In this document: in pieces, positions 20,508-31,811 of the stretch
How the letters are laid out: the number at the start of each line of letters is the position of its first letter
Position numbering within the stretch: position 1 is the stretch's first letter
Assembly: GCF_932526225.1 (NCBI RefSeq)
Contig: NC_064037.1
Location: forward strand, 8,416,203-8,476,202
Length of the DNA stretch: 60,000 nt
Source of the DNA: Nematostella vectensis
Taxonomy: Eukaryota > Cnidaria > Anthozoa > Actiniaria > Edwardsiidae
Reading direction: 5' to 3'
Notes under the pieces: model-generated
What the model was told of the DNA's origin: nothing
Database searches by the model: none
Seen by the model: the letters and a program-made list of their open reading frames with translations, nothing else
Translations under genes and position numbers: made by a program

Positions 20508-22565
20508 AAAGACCTAGAAGATTTGGTTAATCCTAGAAAAAGGATAAGTAAGAAAAATAAGCTTAATATCCTATGTGTTTTGAATAGTACTTAGAATATA
20601 TATTACAAAATAAACTTGAATTTATGGCTGCAACATCGTCTTAAGGTACACTGAATAAAATCTGAAATCATGCCTTATTATTAATAATAATACTTATTTT
20701 TGTTTTTCATGAAACCTCCAATTAATAAACGTGCCCCTTGTTCCACATTTATTATTATTATTTTTTATTTTCAGCACACCAACAAAATGTGATGGACCTG
20801 TTCAATGTAAGTTTCCATTTATAACAATATGCAATATCATCTTTCAGCGGAAATTAACAGAAGAAGAAAGATAAAACAAGGATGCTGATTATTGGAATGA
20901 CATCAATGCGAAAAAGATGACAAATGTCACCAAACAGAAGAAAGCCCTTATTTACAGGGTATGGACGTTATTTCTGTGCATATAATAACCTGTTGTCAAC
21001 AAGCAGATTTAAATCCAACAGGTAATCTAAACTTGTGAGGCATATAGGACCCTATAACGTACCATGATATACAGCAATGAACAGCGATAAATTTAAAACC
21101 AAAACACAAAGAAGCAAAACAGAAGGACCTAAGAACTAAACCAACAACCAACCCCAACCATACAAAGTAAAAAATAAACCATTGATTTAATCAGGACAAA
21201 ATATTAAAGTGTTATTGTTTGTTTATATTTCAGGCTGATATAATGTTTGCCCAACATGACTATGATATTATAGTCTTATTCCACTCCAACAAAAACAAAG
21301 CAAGGCATATATTTGACATGTATGCAACTCCAGGATTAGCGTTGGATTTCCTAAACAAGAATGCAGGGAATGGTTCAACCCATAAGGTCATTATAGAGGG
21401 TGTTTGGAAGAAGTTTTTTAAAGGTTTGTTTACAGTTAGTGAATCTCTCTATGCTGATAGCCATATAAGAGAGTTAAAAGGCGAGCTTTATTAAGAAACT
21501 TCATCATAAAAAAAACATTGTCTTCCAGTCTTTTAACATCTCCTCATGTTTATTAGAGGAGTACACTACATGATTGAACAGGCGCATACCCAGGATTGGC
21601 AGGGGGAGGGGGTGGTGTGCAGTCATAGGTATCATATGGAAAAAGTATTTGAAGATTCCTTAATAAGAAATGACCAACTTTTTTGCTGCCAAGGGGGTGT
21701 GTGCACGCATCCTGCACACACCCTGTGTATGCGCCTGATGAAAAATAGTATTAAGTGGAATAATATTTAACATTTAAGATTAATTTTCAATTTTTTTGTT
21801 TGGTAAATACATTTCTTTATGCATGATCCCAGTGAGTGAGTAAAATGATATTTTCTTTAGCAAGATCAGTACAACTGTCAAACATAAAGCATCCTTTTAA
21901 ATAGGGGATAAAGATCAAGTAAATTAATGATGAAATTACAAAGGTCATTTTCACTTTCACGTCTATAGTGTTAAAATACCATTTATAACTTTGTACCTTC
22001 ATATCATTTAAAACCACCTTAAAAATTGAATTTAACAGACAACTCAACATCTGCACCACCCGTAACAGCAACAGCAGCACCACCTCTATTAGCATCACCC
22101 ATCCCGGCATCGACAGGACAACCTCTATCAGCATCACCCATCCCGGCAACGACAATACGTGCTCTATCAGCATCACCCATCCCGGCAACGACAGGACGAC
22201 CTCTATCAGCATCACCCATCCCAGCAACGACTGCACCACCTCTATAAGCATCACCCATTCCGGCAACGACAGGACGACCTCTATCAGCATCACCCATCCC
22301 AGCAACAACAGGACGACCTCTATCAGCATCACCCATCCCAGCAACGATAGGACCACCTCTATCAGCATCACCCATCCCAGCAACGACAGCACCACCTCTA
22401 TCAGCATCACCCATCCCGGCAACGACAGGACGACCTCTATCAGCATCACCCATCCCAGCAACGATAGGACCACCTCTATCAGCATCACCCATCCCAGCAA
22501 CGATAGGACCACCTCTATCAGCATCACAAAATCAGCATCACAAAATAAGATGTCGCTGGCCTTAA
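20508..22565 (+). pseudogene. Candidate five-exon gene with a C-terminal 13-aa repeat array; two in-frame TAA codons
   Basis: Five stretches with good splice sites join with consistent phase: 20508-20547 (acceptor CTCACAG, ends ATA A|GTAAG), 20775-20806 (TTTTCAG ... AAT|GTAAG), 20848-20958 (CTTTCAG ... AGG|GTATGG), 21234-21423 (ATTTCAG ... AAA G|GTTTGT) and 22039-22565 (TTTAACAG). Pieces of the product are KDLEDLVNPRKRI, HQQNVMDLFN, NDINAKKMTNVTKQKKALIY, ADIMFAQHDYDIIVLFHSN and FDMYATPGLALDFLNKNAG. The last exon encodes ~12 copies of a Pro/Ala/Ser/Thr-rich 13-mer (SASPIPATTGRPL) and ends HHKIRCRWP*. TAA codons sit at 20872-20874 and 22245-22247; in the latter the other repeat units have TCA. 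I do not recognise the family. It is a decaying gene, or an active one carrying allelic or assembly errors. Five consistent phases are unlikely by chance. Confidence 0.45.
22051..22535 (+). repeat. 39-bp minisatellite, ~12 units
   Basis: The unit starts GCATCACCCATCCCGGCAAC and ends with ACCTCTATCA, 39 bp long. Eleven good copies plus a divergent first copy are present. The length is a multiple of three, so it stays open on the plus strand (SASPIPATTGRPL) and also on the minus strand (MGDADRGRPVVAG and a hydrophobic frame). The plus strand fits the exon model above. Confidence 0.9.
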
Positions 22566-23369
22566 AATTGTTACTCGCACGTGGATAGTGACTTATTTCT
22601 GGATCGGGTGACCCTCCCCTGACCAGACCTGTAAAAATAAGGTTAATCAGTTCGAACCCAGAGAGTTTCTGGCTAGTTCGACAAGAAATTGATTGAAATC
22701 AAAAAGCAGTGCGCTCGTTCGAAACGACGCTATTCTATAGCGCGCGCATGGAAATAACGATTTTTTTTAATATGATCATGCCATTCAGCACCTGCAAATA
22801 CCACTCTGACCCTCTTTGGATGACACTCCATATACCTATGACAAGTTTCCAACATGCGCCTTTTTCAAGAGCAGATCACCATAACAAGAAAAAAAAAAAT
22901 AGGATCAAGTGCCTGAAACATCAACAGTGCAAAAATAACTAAATTTTCTATCTTCTCTGAGTACAAGACAGATGAGGTGTTGACTCGGATGGGGTGGTAA
23001 TTATAGTAGAATGTGCGAACATAACATATGCGAGTCCTTCCCGAACTTAGCGAGGCAATTTTGCCGTTTAATGCACGACTTTAGTGTGCTGGCCATCCAA
23101 AGCTTATCATTAGTATGAACGCCTGATGCTTTAAGCGGGAGGAACAGATCAACCGCGTTTGAAAAAGTGTAAGACAACATTCATATTTCTCGATGAGATT
23201 GTCATATTTCAGAGCGCATGAAAGTTAACTTAGCTAGGCGAGTGCCTTTCTACCTTAAAGTGCATCTATTTACAACCATAAACGTAACACACGGCGGATT
23301 GTTTCTTTTTCTGCCTGAAGTGACCAACTGTTTCTTTTTTTTTTAATCAAAAAGTGTCAGTGTGATGAA
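22566..23369. other. Intergenic, no gene seen
   Basis: AT-rich and unremarkable DNA; short frames only. Confidence 0.4.
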
Positions 23370-23620
23370 CCAATTCCATCAGAAAATCCATCGGGTCCTT
23401 CAAGCTCCTCGGCGTGTATATCTCTTGTGACATGGCGTGGGAAAACCCATTGCAACTACTTGCTGAAGATGTGTCTATGGTCTGAGGAAACTAAGAGCAT
23501 GCCGCGTGCCTCCCAGACCTTATCAATGTGTATTACTTTCGTCAGCTGTGCCGCTTTTTCAAATCCCCTGAAGTACCTCAGAAGCAGGCTCTAGCCATAG
23601 TGTACCATTTTATATCGGCT
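23370..23620 (+). pseudogene. Fragment of a LINE-type reverse transcriptase (C-terminal region)
   Basis: A frame at 23395-23465 encodes SFKLLGVYISCDMAWENP, matching the conserved 'hKLLGVxIsxDLxW' box after the RT palm of CR1/Jockey-type non-LTR retrotransposons. Shortly after, in another frame, come RCVYGLRKLRACRVPP and VYYFRQLCR, resembling the following helix ('KAxxRLYxLRxLKRAGVP'). Frameshifts and stops show it is dead. Confidence 0.45.
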
Positions 23621-23636
23621 GGCTCTTACTATGGAA

Positions 23637-23745
23637 AAATATCAGGAAATCCACGGAAGAACTATGAATCCGGCACCACCTTTCTTAATATCCTTGCTTC
23701 GGTCCTCCCCCCTTTTTGGAACTCCTGGATCCGCCCCCGTCTGAA
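23637..23745. mobile_element. Partial MITE copy (right part)
   Basis: It shares TCAGGAAATCCACGGAAGA-type sequence and the right end GGAACTCCTGGATCCGC with the fuller element at 23995-24153. Its left terminus is missing. Confidence 0.5.
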
Positions 23746-23994
23746 ATCACGTAGAACTAGATATCGAATATATACAGACCGATTCTTCCACTAACATGGA
23801 AGTATCAATATTATTTTAATTGTATCTGTTGCTTTAACAATGCATCGCTTACTGACTCTTGAAATTCAGTCCATTGGTTGCAATACGTACTGGTTGTAGC
23901 AAGGTGATGGCTGCAGTGAATCATATTTAGTAAAGTGAGACATTTTCGTAACAGGATTTATTGTCGTGTATCGTTAGGGGATGTTAGGCCCTTC

Positions 23995-24153
23995 CAGGGG
24001 CGGATCTAGGGGTGGCTGAGCGGGCCCCTCCTATTTTCAGATATTTGGCTTAAAAATAACAAGAAATTATAAGGAAATCCACGGAAGACCAATGAATCCG
24101 CCCCCTTCTTTGAAACCTTGCTTCGACCCCTTTTCTGGAACTCCTGGATCCGC
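23995..24153. mobile_element. Short MITE with GGGGCGGATC-type ends
   Basis: The left end CAGGGGCGGATCTAGG and right end CTCCTGGATCCGC form imperfect inverted termini over 159 bp. This terminal sequence type is widespread among animal DNA-transposon derivatives; I cannot assign a superfamily. There is no coding content. Confidence 0.55.
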
Positions 24154-25885
24154 ATGGGAGGGGAGGGGGGGCTGTGTCGATTTCTCCAAAACCTGCCCTA
24201 TCAGATACCAAAAATCCTTTTATACACTCTACGCGAGACCTACGTATGAAATTACATCTACGACCAGCAGAACGGTCCAATAAGTCAAAATTATGTCCAT
24301 CATGGAAAGGTATGTTTAGGCACCCGCAGAACCCCATAGAGGTCGGTACATACCCGTTAATGGGCACGCCCTGCCCACTTAAAGCCCCCAAATGGCAGGA
24401 CGAGCATTTCTCTTATATGTACGTTTTTTAACTGAGGAGAGGCAAACAACCACCTATGAGAGAATTTAAATTTAATTCAAAAGGCTTTTATCAAAAAGGG
24501 AAAACAACCGACAATATTTTGTTGTGCGCAGAACAGTGTTCTCTAGAGGAATTCTCAATATATGACTAGCGATACCTTTGGTCACGCCAAACTTCCATCG
24601 TAAAAACTAAAGCCGCCTTTCATGCGAGGGCAGCTATATTTTTCTACCGATAAAATGTCAGAAGTTCACAACTAGGAGTGCCATTCCCGGTACTGAGGTT
24701 TAAAAATATTGTGTCCTTGCTGTGAAGGATGGACCATATTTTGGACCAAGTGAGCGGGGTGGGCTGGAAGTGAAAAAAAAAAAAGAAAAACAAATGTAAG
24801 ATCGTTGAATCAATAACGTTGGCCTCGCTGCGATGCAAAAGCAAGCAAAATGTTGAGTGCACACGTCCAGCCTGAGATATCTTCAATTTTTTTTAACCTG
24901 AGAACATATGCCGAGGCTCAGATAGCAGCAAAATATTGTTTTGTTACTCTGATGCGTGCTAGAATTGTGTTATTATTGCTATTGAGCATCTTAGGAAGAA
25001 CATTCTCTTCCTAAGGGAGTGATCATTAAATACACCGAGGTGGGGGGTGGGGGGGTTAGGGAAGATATTGAGGGGGGCTCAGAAAATTTTAGACCAACAA
25101 AAGGGAGACTCCGAAAAAAATGTCCTCTAAGAGGGCCCAAGAATGGTCTTTTGCGAGCACCCCTTTTTTTTATGCGAGACCGAGCATTTTAGGCGGAAAA
25201 GTTTGCGCGAGCATGCGAAATAAATGCGCGAGCATTAGCCGAAAACGGCGACCACATCGAAATTTCGTGTGACCATTCGGGAGCCCTTCTAAGAGAAAGA
25301 ACATTTTGGGGTTATATAAGGGGGGCACCAAAAAAATGTTTACAATGAAAAGGGGGCTTTGAAATTTTAAGGTGTCTTGAGTAAAAATCTTCCTTCCCCC
25401 GCGCTGAAGACTCCTTAATAATTCGTTGGGTATTATTTTTTTACACACACTAAAATTTATGATCATCGTTCACATGCGAGGCGGAAGACCAAAAATATTG
25501 GGGGGGGGGGGGGGGGGGGGGCGTACAACCCAAATTTTCAAATTGGGTTCTCCAGCCCCCCCCCCCCCCCACATCCTTTCCCTATATATTTTGTCCACCC
25601 CCCCACATCCTTCCCCTATATATTTTGTCCACTCCCCCACATTATTCCCCTATATTTTGTCTACCGAGAAAATTATTGGGGGACCGAAAAAAATATTGGG
25701 GGACCTGTTTTTCTTCTTCTTTCCTTTTAACCAAATGATTACGACAATAACTTTCAATAAATGTTTTAATACCAATAACACTAATAACTATTTATGGTAT
25801 ACAATGTTATATAGCTGATATCGTCAAAGCAGAACACTTGCACAACTATTTCAACCTGTCACCGTTTCACTTTACTAACTTCGAG
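24154..25885. other. Repeat-rich, gene-free stretch with long G and C runs
   Basis: Contains a ~20-bp G run at about 25500-25521, C runs at about 25555-25570, and repeated CACATCCTTTCCCTATATAT / TTTTGTCCACCCCCC phrases (25565-25640). GGGGGACC occurs twice near 25676-25705. It looks like a degraded MITE cluster. No gene is supported. Confidence 0.45.
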
Positions 25886-26785
25886 CTACGATAGTATCGC
25901 AGGGGTATGGATGGGAACGAAATTACCATATGTTCGGTTATGAAAATACTGAGTTTCCCATACTGAACGACAAAAGTTTTCCAAACTATCGCGGTGACCT
26001 TTGAGGACAATAACGCCATGATCAGTTCCATGAGCATGAGTGTCAATAAACATAATGTCATGATGGCGGACAACGAAGAGAGACGTATTCCCATTTATGA
26101 TTAGGGCTGCTAACTTTGTCACGCCGGGCGTAACGAGTTGTTCAATCTGCCATGCTATGGTCGAGGGCCGATGTGAGTCTTGGAGTCGAACAGGCAATGG
26201 CCTCTCTGATTTAATAGTATAACACCGAGACAAGATATCGCAAGCTTCCTCCACAGATAGATAACTCGACTTTAGAGAATCTTTGAACCTATCATACACG
26301 TTATTCCCCGGCACCATGGACTGATGCAATAACGTTATCCATAGTGGAGAAATAGAACTGTCGTTGGCCGGAAAGGACAGGTCTTCTCTTATCAAATTAT
26401 ATCCTATCACAAGAGCTATCACGGTGCACGCGTTACTACCATGTCATCCGTCGATGCTGCCGTGACTAAACTGTTTAGGATATTTCCAGATGTAAGTCCC
26501 ATTTAAGTCCGACATAGATTGCAGGGAGCATTCGTTAATGACGGGGGCTACATCCACATCATTGGTCTCATCGTCGCTATCTTCGCCTTCAAACCACAAG
26601 TCATCATCACTTCCGTCATCATCTACGTTATCGTCATCGTCGCTGGAGGCGTTAACGTCAATGAACTTCTTGAATGCAGCAGTACCACAAGCCAATTGAC
26701 AAAGAGCGAAGTCGATCCCCATCTGTGTGACAGACCATTTCCCTCTGATGACAATGTCTTTCTCGGAATCAGTAGCATATCTTTC
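25886..26785 (-). pseudogene. Cys/His protease-like (possible deubiquitinase-type) protein with one in-frame TGA
   Basis: Reading the minus strand from an acceptor-like site (CATTGTAG) at 26785, a frame encodes ERYATDSEKDIVI..., an Asp/Ser-rich acidic segment (SSDDDDNVDDDGSDDD), then KYPKQFSHGSIDG. A TGA follows (26444-26446), and the same frame continues at once with HGSNACTVIALVIG..., ending at 25886. After the TGA come LSVEEACDILSRCY, a PLPVRL segment, SLFVVRHHDIMFIDTHAHG and ENFCRSVW. SNACT..AL and D-T-H-A-H suggest a papain-fold Cys...His active site, as in uncharacterised invertebrate proteins related to herpes-tegument-type or OTU-type proteases; this is inference from motif layout. 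Only one lesion in ~300 codons implies recent inactivation, a sequencing error, or readthrough. It lies downstream of the KDZ transposase on the same strand and could be its cargo. Confidence 0.45.
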
Positions 26786-27631
26786 CTACAATGTCAACGT
26801 AACAGTGTATTAATTAAAATTAATTGCTATCATCGGATAAGCAAAGGATGTTACTTGGCCTATCTTAATTACCAAGCAACATATACTTTTCCAATTATTA
26901 TAAAAGCCACAATTGATTCATTAAGTTAGGATCGCGTGCACAGCGACACAGAGAGCTACATGTTGTAAATGTTATTTTCAAGTACGACGACGTAACCATT
27001 CTTAGTGTTTTTTTTTATAGATCTTTATAACAAAATTACTCTTTCGTTAGTTTCTCCTGACGTAGTAGCGTCATCTGGTGTGCTGGACTGTATTCATGCG
27101 ATTCACTGTTGCCCAAATTGGTTATCAAAAGGTGAATATCTCTACTTCTATTGCTGATTGTGTACCTGATCTGTTGGTTATTTCATATTCGAAGAGAAAA
27201 GGAAATAGCCCGGCTTCGACGTCTTCTATCGAGATATGGTTTTCCATTATACGAACTAACTAGCTCCTTCAGTCCCCGTTTCTCTTGGGAAATCTTTTTT
27301 CTCAGGCGAGATCGTTGTTTAGAAGAATCTATAAAGATTGACAATCATGTTATGATAAATATACCACTTTATTTTAAAAGCAACCCATCAACTTCTAAAA
27401 CTATTTTTGCAGCATATCCCGTTGGGTTTGAAAGCTTAGTTAACAACCTGGGACCAGCTCCAAAAAGACAGGATGGGGCTATTAGTTTTTTTTTATCTCA
27501 AAAATAATGCTAAACTTGTAGTTTTGGACATTTGACTGGATAAGACTCTTATTTAACCTTGGGAAAGTTTTCCGAAAACTGGGCCAAGACGTTACCAACC
27601 TATTCCACTACTCTTTTTAGCCAATACTTAC
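26786..27631. other. Spacer between the protease-like frame and the KDZ exons
   Basis: No exon joins the last KDZ segment (phase 1 end at 27632) to the protease-like frame (phase 0 start), so these may be separate genes. A plus-strand frame at 27151-27507 has no recognised motif. Confidence 0.35.
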
Positions 27632-29940
27632 CAGCTAATTTTGCAATGTTCAAAGACAGCTGTGCGATACTATAATGAGCGTTTTGCATGGCTGCCTTCA
27701 AATGTCTAATGACATTTACAGTAAGTGTTGCTTCTGCAGGAATGATTAATTCTGTTTGTATCTCTTTGTTTGTTGGATTAGACTTTAGCCTGGCAAATTC
27801 CCTCCGGTATAGTGCCGAAGCATGACGCATCATATAATAGCTCTCACGCTGTTGACTATAAATATGGCGACAATCAGTAAAAAAGAAATGGTATTTTATA
27901 AATACCTTTGAATTACTTTAATCATCATTAAAACAGAGATGTAAGACTTCAAAAACAACCTTTTTTATCATATACAATGTATTATCCAAATAACCAGCTG
28001 ATGATTACCTTCCTGCTGCACTAAAGCGGTACAACTTCATGTTGCCATCAACATGTGCAGAGTGTTGTCCCTGCGAGCAGGGAGGGCACTCCATCCAATT
28101 TCTCTCAGCAAGCTGGTCGATTTCATAGCAACAGAACTTCCACTCCTTGAAGCTCCTGCTGAATGTTGAGAAATTGATTGTTCCAATCTAAAAAAAAATA
28201 GCAAAACAATACACAGTTAATAAACCTTTATTTGAAAAAGAAGAGTTTTTTTTTTACATTAAATTGTTACACAAGGAAAGTAATCGTGTATGGTTATGAG
28301 CTGTGTGTTACGTAGGTATCTAAACTAATATTTGGCAGTTCATTAATTTATTATATTATTAAAAGCCAGCTTAGCTTCTTGTCTTAGTAGGAGTTCTACT
28401 GTGGTTTTAACACCTCTAACCTGTATGCAAAATTGCTTAATTCTATCTGGAAGTTATTTCTTATCCTCCCTTTCTCCTTAGAGTAGTCTTCAAGACTTGA
28501 CATCAAAGCCCTTTCAGATACGCCTGGCATTCGTTCCTGTAGCTGGTCCCAAAATAGAAATAGATCCTGCGAAAAAATGTGGCATATATTTGTGGGCGTT
28601 CCTGGCCAATAACCATTTCTGATGACATCAACTGCTGTGATGCTGCAATCCACCTCTGTACTACAAACACTGCATGCATAATGACTAACTATGCTGGAGT
28701 CAAATCTCCCTGCAAGAAATTAAAACAAAAGTTGAAGTCAATTTCTACAGAAAAACTATTTTGCGTTTTGAAATACAGGAATTTGGCATTGTGGCTATTG
28801 TGTGATCCAATTATTTTCTAGCCTTCAACAGGCTTGTGTTTGTTGGGGGAAATTCTTGAGCAGATACAAATCACTTGACCTGCAGTCTTGTGATCCACTG
28901 ATCTGCTAAAGTATTTCACCTTTCGAAGTAACTATAATATGTTGTCCAGTAGAGTACTTGGCTTCCATTTTATTGCCACATGAACATTGCTGTGGATGCA
29001 GTGGCAGATGACAATCTAGGAAATAGGGTACTGTAGTAAACATTGCTGGTAACTGCCATAGAGTAGTTCAATTTTTTCAAGGATCTGGCATAAATATAAC
29101 ACACAGCAAATAGATCTGACTACTGTGATTTTATACTATACTTACTTTTATTGGCTAAAGCCCCGGTCACATCTATATATTCTGTTGGCAAAATGGAGCG
29201 GTAGTACCCACCCAAGATGGCTTCTCTATCATGCAGGGGTGAAGTTGTGTGTACAAAATCATCACAGGACTGGCACAAAAAACTGTGAACACAATCTTGA
29301 CAACGTATGATGAAGTTCTTCCCATGACATACTGAGCACGTTTGTGCAATGGTGGCCTTGGACGAGAGAACAGCTTCAAACAGTAGTTTTCTGGATGTCT
29401 CCCAGCTAATGTTCACTGCCTGCATTCGTTTACTCCAAGCCTTTTTAAGCCTCTCTTGCTTCCAGCTCTCCAAAATCTCTTCAGTGTCTTTGATAATACT
29501 GTCAAGAGTATCTGTGTTTACAAGATTAAAGGGCTGGGGTAAGATCATGCATTAAACAGAGCTTAAAACAACAAAAACTGAAAAAGGAAATGGATCTTGT
29601 GGCTTTACAGAAATTAGATCATTTGGTGAAAGAGAAGATATGTAAGTGGATTGGAGAATATATTTGCCCTTGTATGACATTCTTTCTTTCTAAAACCACG
29701 CTCTTATATATATATTCAGGATAACATTTAGATCTGTTACAATAAGCTAAAACAAGATTCTTGAATAAAAAATAGAAGGAATGAAAACCATTGGAGGTAA
29801 AGGAACATAGACCAAAGGAGTAGATTGTTGATTTTGAGCTAGCCACCACTATAATATAATGTTACTAACCTGTACCTTCCATGCTTTCGGCTTCATCTTC
29901 CATATAAGTGAATTCTTCTAAACAACACAACGGATCTGGT
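27632..29940 (-). pseudogene. KDZ-superfamily transposase, multi-exon, probably decayed
   Basis: Minus-strand exons joined by GT-AG sites with matching phase: 29940-29870; 29511-29146 (acceptor AACACAG, donor A|GTAAGT); 29015-28920 (CCTAG ... G|GTGAAA); 28709-28414 (TTGCAG ... weak GAG|GTGTTA); 28187-28009 (TTTTTAG ... AG|GTAATC); 27855-27632 (TTATAG ... G|GTAAGT). They encode, in order, an N-terminal helix, the CxC cysteine cluster (CSVCHG, CQDC, CQSCDDFVH), CHLPLHPQQCSCGN with VTSKGRFDSSI, CSVC...NGYWPGTPTN with QDLFLFWDQL, and FKEWKFCCYEID with CPPC...HSAHVDGNMKLYRF. That order is the KDZ N-terminal layout. The last exon (RESYYMMRHASALYRR..) resembles the C-terminal part, so the catalytic middle appears missing. 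A KDZ protein would catalyse DNA transposition; this copy probably cannot. Confidence 0.65.
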
Positions 29941-31811
29941 CTGGAAATTAAAACACAAAAATATATCTCCTTTCGTGCATTACATATTGGTGCACCACTA
30001 ATGTACATTTGTAAAGCTACATTCTGACAAGCTTTGTCCTTGCGAAGAACAAGTAATGGATGAAACAGGATTTCAAAGATAGAATATAGTGTCAGACACA
30101 ATTTTAGATAAGATGCAATGCTGAAGTTTTAATGTACCATTTTAAGTGGTGATTTTCCATCCCCATGGGAATTCATATCTACAAATATACATCCAGTAAT
30201 GCATTATATTTTGGTGTTTTTAGAAACCCTGGATCCAACCATTCCAATGAAATAAATCTAAACCTTTAAAATAAATGTAATGGAAAAGAGACCTGGAAAG
30301 GAAATCCTAAAAAGAAGATATAAGTGAAAGTACTAAATGAAAATTTCTAATTTAAAAATCAAATCTGTTTATTAATTTATTTTTGGTGTAGAGGGGAAAT
30401 AGCAAAGAGCATCAATTGCATAAAAATCGTCAACAGGGAGAAGGAAAGGAAGAAACATGACTCAGTTCTTTAAATGTTTGAAAAGAAAATATAATAACAA
30501 TAATGTGATAATTATATTCAGTACTTTCCTAAAATATCCCCTTTCCCATTATCTTTAGGTTAATAGAAAACTGTTTTTGTTACAGATTTATTATTTAAAA
30601 AGCAAAATTTTGTTTTTAGTTTTATATAATATAAGTATCTTGTTCTAAAAAAACCTATTGAGTGTGTACTGCTGAATCACATAGTAATGCCCTAGTCATT
30701 TGAGCCCCCCTCCCTTATGGTCCTGGGGAAGTCAGGGGTTAATGTGGGGTTTTAGATTACTTTTTAACCAGAATATATCAAGAGGGGTGGTGGTATTGAC
30801 TGTTTTTGACTCTTAACTTGGAAACAGGCTTTTATTAAAGTCTAATCCCCCACCCTTTCCTGGGACCATGTGTGTGGGGGTATCAAATGACTAGTGAATA
30901 AGAACTCCCTACTGTCTTTCAAACACGTCTTTCAAGACATGGTTTTCAATTCTCATGTCTTCAGTCTTTAGCATTCATTTTGGCCCTCAGGTAGTCCCTG
31001 GTTCATAAAAGAGTGACATTTCTTTCAAAACAATCTTTTTATCAAGACATTTATAATCTGACTAATTTTCACAAATATTTGAAAAAAAAATGAGATGTAA
31101 GATGCAGACAATAACAATACATATTGGCAATAGGGGTTGAATTGTGTTTTGTTTTTATCCTCGGTAAGGAAAATTTCTCTTGTAAGTTGAAAAAGTTGCT
31201 GTATCTTCTAAGGATATGTTATCTTCTTAGGACTACGAGCACAGGATATAAAGACAAGAACGGTCTTCTTTACCAGTATATGACAAATGCAACACGATAT
31301 TGGTTAGCCTTTATGAAATATTTCAACAGAATCAAGAATAAAGATAGAACAAAGAATGTCAAAACAAAATGTGTTATGCTCATTCTCAAAGCAAACAAAA
31401 AGGACAACAAAAAGCCCAATAACTGTCAATAGAAATCGTCGTCTGAAACTCACCTTGCATTTTGTCGCTTTCTTGTGGTTGTGAGATATTTTACATGCCA
31501 TCCGCTATCAATTATCAATCACACCCTCGAAGAAACTTGCAGTATACACACTGCTTTCAATATTTTGAAATATTTTTCGTGTTTTCCGTTAAAAATCATC
31601 CGAGATCGTAACGTAATCGACCGGAAGTAAACTGGTGACAATGCGGCTTTAAATTTACTAGCAAAAACCAGACATATCCTTACATAAATCTTGGCGTGAA
31701 TGAATGTTAGTAGATCTCCTCTAGTTGCCTTTATCCTTAAGTCACAAAATTTGAGGCAAAAAGAAATAATCAACGCATGACAAGAACTTTTCCCTTGTTC
31801 CGTGCTTGTAT
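29941..31811. other. Spacer upstream of the KDZ exons
   Basis: AT-rich DNA. A possible upstream exon near 30140-30182 (acceptor-like TTTGTAG) could not be joined in phase. One MITE (30692-30894) is listed separately. Near 31790-31822 a GC-rich minus-strand ATG (ATGGCGGCTAAATAC) could be the promoter-proximal start of a gene, but I cannot connect it. Confidence 0.35.
30692..30894. mobile_element. MITE with ~35-bp imperfect inverted ends
   Basis: The left end CTAGTCATTTGAGCCCCCCT...GGTCCTGGG is inverted at the right end as CCTGGGACCAT...TCAAATGACTAG, 203 bp overall. No coding content. Confidence 0.65.

Noticed and set aside
21817-22527. 236-aa hydrophobic repeat protein and 157-aa Asp/Arg repeat protein on the minus strand
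   Set aside because: Antisense readings of the 39-bp minisatellite. The plus-strand reading fits a splice-consistent exon, the minus ones do not.
31304-31773. Short minus-strand frames between the KDZ and gypsy elements
   Set aside because: No motifs, splice sites or continuity with the neighbouring elements.
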